A DNA stretch of 10,280 bases from DATBDM01 sp036269915. GTDB lineage: Bacteria; Actinomycetota; Thermoleophilia; Solirubrobacterales; Solirubrobacteraceae. The translations under genes were made by a program, and so were the position numbers. Shown here piece after piece: positions 7,113-10,280 of this stretch (position 1 is the stretch's first letter; the number at the start of each line of letters is the position of its first letter). The DNA lies in contig DATBDM010000262.1 of NCBI GenBank assembly GCA_036269915.1, positions 1 to 10,280 of the forward strand, read 5' to 3'. Below the pieces are notes generated by a model, which worked only from the letters and a program-made list of their open reading frames with translations, was not told the origin of the DNA and made no database searches.

Positions 7113-7560
7113 GGGTCGTCGCGAGCTCGCGCGCGTCGTCGCGCTCGCGCGGGCGCAGCCAGCCGAGGCCGGTGCGGGCGGCCTCGCGCGACTTGCGGTC
7201 GCGCAGCAGCGCCTGGTGCTCGGCGATCGCCGCGTCGAGCGGCCCGCCCGCGGTCGCGTCGCGCTCGGCGAGGATCGACGCCTCGAGGTGGGACTCGAGC
7301 ACGCGGATCTCGCGCCGCGTGGCGCGGCGTGCCTTGCGGGCGCCGGAGAACCGGTCCCACGCGCGGGCGAAGGACATGAAGCTCGTGCGCTCGCCGTTGC
7401 GGTGCGCGGCGAGCATCGGGCAGACGCCGCCGTCGCGATCGGTGTAGGCGCCGACGACGATGTCGTTCGTGCGCACCCCGCGCAGCATCGCCTCGCGCGT
7501 GCTCAGCGGCAGGCAGTCGATCGCGGTGCGGAGGTCGGCGATGAGCGCGCGGCGCGACAT
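7108..7560 (-). CDS. Conserved-looking protein of unknown function, 150 residues
   Basis: Codon third positions are strongly G/C in this frame, supporting a real gene. No known domain is recognised. The N-terminal half (residues 5-70) looks globular and constrained: an LRTAIDCLPLSTREAML helix, then DIVVGAYTDRDGGVCPMLAAHRNG, then FMSFARAWDRFSG. The second half is rich in Arg/Glu/Ala and probably helical (about 75-125, RRATRREIRVLESHLEASIL). Two cysteines (Cys16, Cys47) are too few for an obvious zinc site. There is no signal peptide or membrane segment. It lies 75 bases downstream of the phosphoesterase gene on the same strand, with a possible promoter of its own in that gap, and converges on the zinc finger gene with 6 bases between stops. 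I recall similar hypothetical proteins in Thermoleophilia but cannot name a family. Confidence 0.82.
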   Translation of the reverse strand: MSRRALIADLRTAIDCLPLSTREAMLRGVRTNDIVVGAYTDRDGGVCPMLAAHRNGERTSFMSFARAWDRFSGARKARRATRREIRVLESHLEASILAERDATAGGPLDAAIAEHQALLRDRKSREAARTGLGWLRPRERDDARELATTR

Positions 7561-7571
7561 GGCTGCGTCGC

Positions 7572-7599
7572 ATCTTCACGCGCCCGTCGCGAGACTCAA
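7572..7599 (-). promoter_or_regulatory. Candidate promoter for the 150-residue unknown protein
   Basis: On the minus strand, TTGAGT (7599-7594) and GAAGAT (7577-7572) are 16 bases apart. The first keeps TTGA of the -35 consensus and the second keeps the key A2 and T6 of the -10. Transcription would begin near 7565, only a few bases before the ATG at 7560, so the message would be nearly leaderless. No Shine-Dalgarno sequence is visible, which fits. The 75-base gap also holds a small GCCG/CGGC hairpin near 7610-7623. Confidence 0.35.
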
Positions 7600-7635
7600 G
7601 TCCCTTCCTGCCGCTGCAACGGCGCTTGCACGGGC

Positions 7636-8334
7636 TCAGCCGTCGAGCAGCTCCGCGAGCGTCCGGCCGCTCACGACCGACTCGGGCCGCTCCGCGACGA
7701 CGTCCGAACCCGGCCGCGCCTCGTCGTCGCGGCGCTTGATCAGCAGCCACTGCGGCTTGGGACCCCCGCGCGTGCGCTGGAGCGCGAAGCCGCCGTGCAG
7801 CTTCTCGCCGTGCAGGACGAAGACGGCGTGGCCACGGTCGAGCGCCTCGGGCCAGGCGACGCGGCCGCCCTGCTCGTAGCTGCCGCGGTCCCAGACGATC
7901 ACCCCGCCGTCGCCGAGCGCGCCCTCGAAGTCATTGTGGTCGAGCCCATGGTCCTCGACCTGCACGGCGAGGCGCTTGGCGGCGGGATCGAGCGTCGGCC
8001 CCTTCGGCACCGCCCAGGAGCGCATGACCCCGTCGACCTCCAGGCGCAGGTCGTAGTGGTGCGCGGTCGCCTGATGCTCCTGGACGACGAACACGCCGGC
8101 GCTCACCCCGCGGATCGCGAACTGCTCGTGACCCTCGACGCGCGCGGGCTCGGTCGCGACGACGTCGCCGACGGACGCCGTGAGCGCCTCCACCGCCTCG
8201 GGCGCCCCCTCGGCGTGGATCTCGCCAGTCGGGCGGACCCAGCCCATGACACCCAGCTCGCGGGCGCGGGCGACCACCGCCTCGGCGTCGACGGAGCCGC
8301 GGACGGCGCCGCGCAGCGCCCGCCTACGCGCCAT
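7636..8334 (-). CDS. Stand-alone LigD-type 3'-phosphoesterase with acylphosphatase-like N-terminal domain
   Basis: A 232-residue protein with two parts. Residues about 75-205 match the 3'-phosphoesterase domain of LigD, which trims 3' ribonucleotides and phosphates at DNA ends in bacterial non-homologous end joining. Conserved residues are His87 (VQEH), His93, Asp95 and Arg97 (HHYDLRLE), then SWAVPKGP at 106-113, His129 (VEDHG), VIVWDRG at 145-151 and GEKLHG at 176-181. The position recalled as catalytic Tyr88 in the Pseudomonas enzyme is His133 here, and the usual loop after FEG is shortened. Residues about 5-60 resemble acylphosphatase (RGAVRGSVDAEAVVARA, GVMGWVRPTGEIHAEG), but the catalytic Arg of GxxFR and Asn of WVRN are replaced (Val and Pro35). 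No polymerase or ligase domain is present. The start overlaps the sulfurtransferase gene end by 11 bases, so the two are probably cotranscribed. The phosphoesterase is secure; the N-terminal assignment is likely. Confidence 0.9.
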   Translation of the reverse strand: MARRRALRGAVRGSVDAEAVVARARELGVMGWVRPTGEIHAEGAPEAVEALTASVGDVVATEPARVEGHEQFAIRGVSAGVFVVQEHQATAHHYDLRLEVDGVMRSWAVPKGPTLDPAAKRLAVQVEDHGLDHNDFEGALGDGGVIVWDRGSYEQGGRVAWPEALDRGHAVFVLHGEKLHGGFALQRTRGGPKPQWLLIKRRDDEARPGSDVVAERPESVVSGRTLAELLDG

Positions 8335-9145
8335 CGCCCGTGGCCGCCGGCCGGTCGGGGTCCGCGCTCCACTGCGACCACGAGCCCGGGTAGAGGCGGC
8401 CCGGGCCGAGGCCGGCGTGCTCCATCACCAGCAGGTTGTGGCAGGCGGTCACGCCCGAGCCGCAGTAGGAGACCACGTGCGCGTCCGGCACGACGCCCGC
8501 CTGCGCGAAGCGCTCGCGGAGCTCGCCGGCCGGGCGCAGCCGGTCGTCGCCGGGCCGCAGGTGCTCGCGGGACGGGACCGAGCGTGCGCCCGGGATGTGA
8601 CCCGGGCGGGGGTCGATCGGCTCGGTCTCGCCGCGGAAGCGCTCGGCCTGACGGGCGTCGATGACGACGTTCGCCTCCGAGGCGGCGTCGTCCGCGCTCG
8701 CCAGGCGCCCAGGCGGCCAGGACACCGGGGTGAAGCTCGCCGGCGCGACGAGCGGCGCCACGCCCGACAGCGGCTCGTCCCACGCCGCGAGGCCGCCGTC
8801 GAGCAGCGCCGCGTCGTGGCCCGTCGCGCGCAGCATCCACACGAGCCGGGCGGCCATGACACCGCCGGCGTCGTCGTAGGCGACGACCGTCGTGTCGTCG
8901 CCGATGCCGGCACGTGACATCCCTTCCGCGAACGTCTCCGGCGATGGGAGCGGGTGCCGTCCCCGCGCGGGAGAGGCCGGCGCGGCGAGCCAACGCTCGA
9001 GGTCGACGTGCACCGCGCCCTCGATGTGCCCAGCGTCGTAGGCCACGCGCGGGGAGCGGCCGTCGAGGTAGAGCCGGCAGTCCGCGACGACGACGTCGTC
9101 GCGATGGGCGCGAAGCCAGCCGGCGTCGATCACTGGCGCGATCAT
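8324..9145 (-). CDS. Tandem rhodanese sulfurtransferase, 3-mercaptopyruvate type
   Basis: A 273-residue cytoplasmic enzyme with two rhodanese domains that transfers sulfur from a donor such as 3-mercaptopyruvate or thiosulfate to a thiol or cyanide acceptor. The N-terminal domain (about 5-125; YDAGHIEGAVHVDLERWL, then LLDGGLAAW) is the inactive half, with YDDAGGVMAARLVW where the active loop would be. The C-terminal domain (about 138-265) has RPGHIPGARSVP and the active loop Cys228-Gly-Ser-Gly-Val-Thr-Ala. CGSGVT is characteristic of mercaptopyruvate sulfurtransferases, CRKGVT of thiosulfate sulfurtransferases. Length suits the SseA/TST family. The ATG at 9145 is chosen because homology begins there (MIAPVIDAGWL); the frame stays open upstream to 9412, but that part overlaps the 55-residue gene in another frame. 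The Shine-Dalgarno signal is weak. Substrate preference is inferred from the motif only. Confidence 0.94.
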   Translation of the reverse strand: MIAPVIDAGWLRAHRDDVVVADCRLYLDGRSPRVAYDAGHIEGAVHVDLERWLAAPASPARGRHPLPSPETFAEGMSRAGIGDDTTVVAYDDAGGVMAARLVWMLRATGHDAALLDGGLAAWDEPLSGVAPLVAPASFTPVSWPPGRLASADDAASEANVVIDARQAERFRGETEPIDPRPGHIPGARSVPSREHLRPGDDRLRPAGELRERFAQAGVVPDAHVVSYCGSGVTACHNLLVMEHAGLGPGRLYPGSWSQWSADPDRPAATGDGA

Positions 9146-9168
9146 GCGGCGCAGGCTAGCTCCGCGTC

Positions 9169-9336
9169 CTAGTTGAGGTTGATCTCGAGGACGATCGGGC
9201 GGACGTCGTCGGTGAAGGCGAGCACCGGCCACCAGCCGCGCTCGTCGCTCTCGTCGTCGGCGAGGCCGGGCGGGATCGGGAGGACATGGGTGATCTCGCG
9301 CAGGATGGCGGGGCCGCCGCGCAGGGGATGGCTCAT
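9169..9336 (-). CDS. Small protein of unknown function, 55 residues
   Basis: Nearly every codon from 9336 to the TAG ends in G or C, matching the neighbours, so this short frame is probably a real gene. The protein starts MSHPLRGGPAILREITHVLP, continues through a proline/acid linker (PIPPGLADDESDERG) and ends in a hydrophobic, strand-like stretch (WWPVLAFTDDVRPIVLEINLN). No cysteines, signal peptide or membrane helix. No family recognised. The frame extends upstream to a TTG at 9456, but codons there have mixed third positions, so the ATG at 9336 is preferred; a GGAAG 8 bases upstream may be the ribosome site. It precedes the sulfurtransferase gene by 23 bases and would be first in that minus-strand unit. 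Confidence 0.65.
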   Translation of the reverse strand: MSHPLRGGPAILREITHVLPIPPGLADDESDERGWWPVLAFTDDVRPIVLEINLN

Positions 9337-9470
9337 CTGGAGGACTTCCGTTTCGGGGGATCGGGAGGCGCGAGGCTCGTGGCCGGGATGCGCGTCTCGA
9401 CAAAACGAACACGGCCCCCGATCCCCGGTAACACTCCCGAGCGAACTCTTAGCCAACGCATAGGTGACCG
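9337..9470. other. Divergent intergenic region with a 10-bp inverted repeat
   Basis: This 134-base gap between the divergent 55-residue gene and the RidA-family gene must hold promoters for both and has lower third-position-type GC bias than flanking genes. GGGGATCGGG (9356-9365) and its exact reverse complement CCCGATCCCC (9417-9426) are separated by 51 bases. The 12-mer GGGATCGGGAGG at 9357-9368 also recurs as a direct copy at 9272-9283 inside the small gene. AGGTG at 9462-9466, 4 bases before ATG 9471, may be the RidA-gene ribosome site. No convincing -10/-35 pair was identified. Confidence 0.4.
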
Positions 9471-9905
9471 ATGACCTCCACGACGCGCGTTCCCTCCACC
9501 TCGCCGTACGCCGATCGCATCGGCTTCAGCGCCGCCGTGCGCAGCGGCGACACGATCCACGTGTCGGGGATGACGGCCCTCCGCGCCGACGGCGCGATCG
9601 CCGGCGGCGAGGATCCCTACGAGCAGGCGCGCGCGGCGCTCGCGAAGATCGACGCCGCCCTGCGCGCGGCGGGGGCGAGCGCCGCCGACGTCGTGCGCAC
9701 CCGCATCTACGTCACCGAGCGTTCATACGCGGAGCCCGTGGGCCGTGCCCATGGCGAGACGTTCGGCGACGCGAAGCCCGCCGCCACCATGGTCGTGGCG
9801 CAGCTCCTCGATCCCCGCATGAAGGTCGAGATCGAGGCCACCGCGCATCTGACGGGTGCCGCCGTCGCCCGCGATCAGGCGACGAGCGTGTGCTCGTCGG
9901 AGTAG
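9471..9905 (+). CDS. RidA (YjgF/YER057c/UK114) family protein lacking the catalytic arginine
   Basis: A 144-residue soluble protein of the RidA superfamily, whose best-known members hydrolyse reactive enamine/imine intermediates from pyridoxal phosphate enzymes and form trimers. Family segments are SGDTIHVSGMTA (25-36), DPYEQARAALAKIDAALRAAG (48-68), VVRTRIYVTE (74-83) and MKVEIEATAHL (117-127). True RidA deaminases have Arg105 in a PxR motif; here the sequence is Lys-Pro-Ala-Ala-Thr (102-106), with alanine at the arginine position. Glu120 and Glu122 are retained. It is therefore more likely a member of a non-archetypal Rid subfamily with a different or non-catalytic role. The last 31 bases overlap the 3' end of the convergent dehydrogenase gene, so the C-terminal tail (about 131-144) is an extension beyond the core. 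Family placement is sure; activity is unknown. Confidence 0.93.
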   Translation: MTSTTRVPSTSPYADRIGFSAAVRSGDTIHVSGMTALRADGAIAGGEDPYEQARAALAKIDAALRAAGASAADVVRTRIYVTERSYAEPVGRAHGETFGDAKPAATMVVAQLLDPRMKVEIEATAHLTGAAVARDQATSVCSSE

Positions 9906-10280
9906 ATCTCGCCGCGCTCGGCCTTCTCGACCAGCGAGGCCGGCGGCTCGAAGCGCTCGCCGTAGGCGGCGGCGAGCTCGCGAGCCCGGGCCACGAAGCC
10001 GGCGATGCCGTTCTCGTAGCCGTTGATGTACTGGAGGACGCCGCCGGACCAGCCGGGGTAGCCGATGCCCATGATCGAGCCGATGTTCGCGTCGGCGACC
10101 GTTTCGATGACGCCCTCGTCGAGGCACTTGACGGTCTCGATGGACTCGATGAAGAGCATACGCTCCTCGAGGTCCCTGAGGGCGATCTTCGACGGATCCT
10201 CGACCGGCGGGAACGCGTCCTTCAGGCCGGCCCACAGGCCGGTGCGCTTGCCGTCCTCGTAGTCGTAGAACCCCTTGCCG
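9875..10280 (-). CDS. 3-hydroxyacyl-CoA dehydrogenase (FadB/FadJ-type multifunctional protein), C-terminal part only
   Basis: The frame is open from the window edge to the TGA at 9877-9875, showing 134 C-terminal residues. It begins with GKGFYDYEDGKR, the motif ending the first 3HCDH C-terminal domain, followed by LWAGLKDAFPP. A second 3HCDH C-terminal repeat follows: LEERMLFIESIETVKCLDEG, ADANIGSIMGIGYPGWSGG and YINGYENGIAGFVARARELA. Two such repeats and the GIGYPGWSGG signature point to the FadB/FadJ multifunctional alpha subunit of fatty acid beta-oxidation, which couples enoyl-CoA hydratase to NAD-dependent 3-hydroxyacyl-CoA dehydrogenase. Only the dehydrogenase tail is visible, so the hydratase domain is assumed. 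The ATG at 10159 is internal, since the conserved frame continues through it to the edge. A thiolase partner would be expected nearby but is not in view. Confidence 0.92.
   Translation of the reverse strand, partial: GKGFYDYEDGKRTGLWAGLKDAFPPVEDPSKIALRDLEERMLFIESIETVKCLDEGVIETVADANIGSIMGIGYPGWSGGVLQYINGYENGIAGFVARARELAAAYGERFEPPASLVEKAERGEIYSDEHTLVA

Noticed and set aside
5109..7379. A 756-codon plus-strand frame running through the kinase and zinc finger genes
   Set aside because: It is a shifted frame of the kinase gene, dominated by Arg and Ala, and it crosses three unrelated gene ends.
7590..7602. ACTCAAG resembling half of an HspR/HAIR heat-shock operator
   Set aside because: The second half-site (CTTGAGT with a 7-base gap) is absent on either side; the bases are better explained as a -35 element.
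7216..8664. A 482-codon plus-strand frame opposite the unknown, phosphoesterase and sulfurtransferase genes
   Set aside because: It is antisense to homologous genes and ends in Arg/Pro/Ser-rich low-complexity sequence.
9146..9412. An 89-residue upstream extension of the sulfurtransferase
   Set aside because: The added sequence is Arg/Pro-rich, unlike any rhodanese, and overlaps the better-supported small gene in another frame. Homology begins at the ATG at 9145.
9337..9456. TTG-started extension of the 55-residue protein, containing a CSFC and two histidines resembling a zinc site
   Set aside because: Codons in this part have many T or A third positions, unlike the rest of the window, and the region must hold divergent promoters. 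The bias becomes gene-like only after the ATG at 9336.
10065..10262. Short plus-strand frame near the window end
   Set aside because: It is antisense to the conserved C-terminal domain of the hydroxyacyl-CoA dehydrogenase.

Overview
This is a very GC-rich window. Codon third positions are almost all G or C, and long spurious antisense frames occur throughout. Codon bias, gene content (NhaA-thioredoxin fusion, response regulator-flavoprotein fusion, CRP-domain histidine kinase, UBP zinc finger, stand-alone LigD-type phosphoesterase) and a sparse Shine-Dalgarno signal fit a high-GC actinobacterium, most likely Thermoleophilia/Solirubrobacterales. That placement is inference. No mobile element, phage gene, CRISPR array, tRNA or rRNA was seen, and no stretch over 300 bases lacks a gene.

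Layout. (1) 1-1721, minus: a nearly complete gamma-glutamyltransferase precursor whose 3' end lies outside the window. (2) 1781-7101, plus: four codirectional genes. They are an NhaA Na+/H+ antiporter with a C-terminal DsbA-like thioredoxin domain, a response regulator fused to a thioredoxin-reductase-like flavoprotein, a histidine kinase with a degenerate cyclic-nucleotide-binding domain, and a 104-residue UBP-type zinc finger protein. The middle two overlap by ATGA and the last follows after 12 bases, so these three look like one translationally coupled unit. (3) 7108-9336, minus: four genes, in transcription order a 55-residue unknown protein, a tandem rhodanese sulfurtransferase of mercaptopyruvate type, a stand-alone LigD-type 3'-phosphoesterase with an acylphosphatase-like N-terminal domain, and a 150-residue unknown protein that may have its own promoter. 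(4) 9471-9905, plus: a RidA-family protein lacking the catalytic arginine. (5) 9875-10280, minus: the C-terminal end of a FadB/FadJ-type 3-hydroxyacyl-CoA dehydrogenase, overlapping the RidA gene tail to tail by 31 bases.

How the genes may work together. The plus-strand block reads as a redox or ion stress module. A soluble kinase would phosphorylate Asp65 of the receiver domain, and that would gate a flavin/NAD(P)H oxidoreductase lacking the CxxC of true thioredoxin reductases. The adjacent antiporter carries a CxxC thioredoxin-fold domain that topology would place in the cytoplasm, and the zinc finger could be an adaptor. The kinase/flavoprotein/zinc-finger grouping recurs in actinobacteria as far as I recall, but I know of no established function, so it is the best candidate here for an undescribed system. 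The second candidate is the fusion of a catalytically degenerate acylphosphatase-like domain to a LigD-type phosphoesterase.
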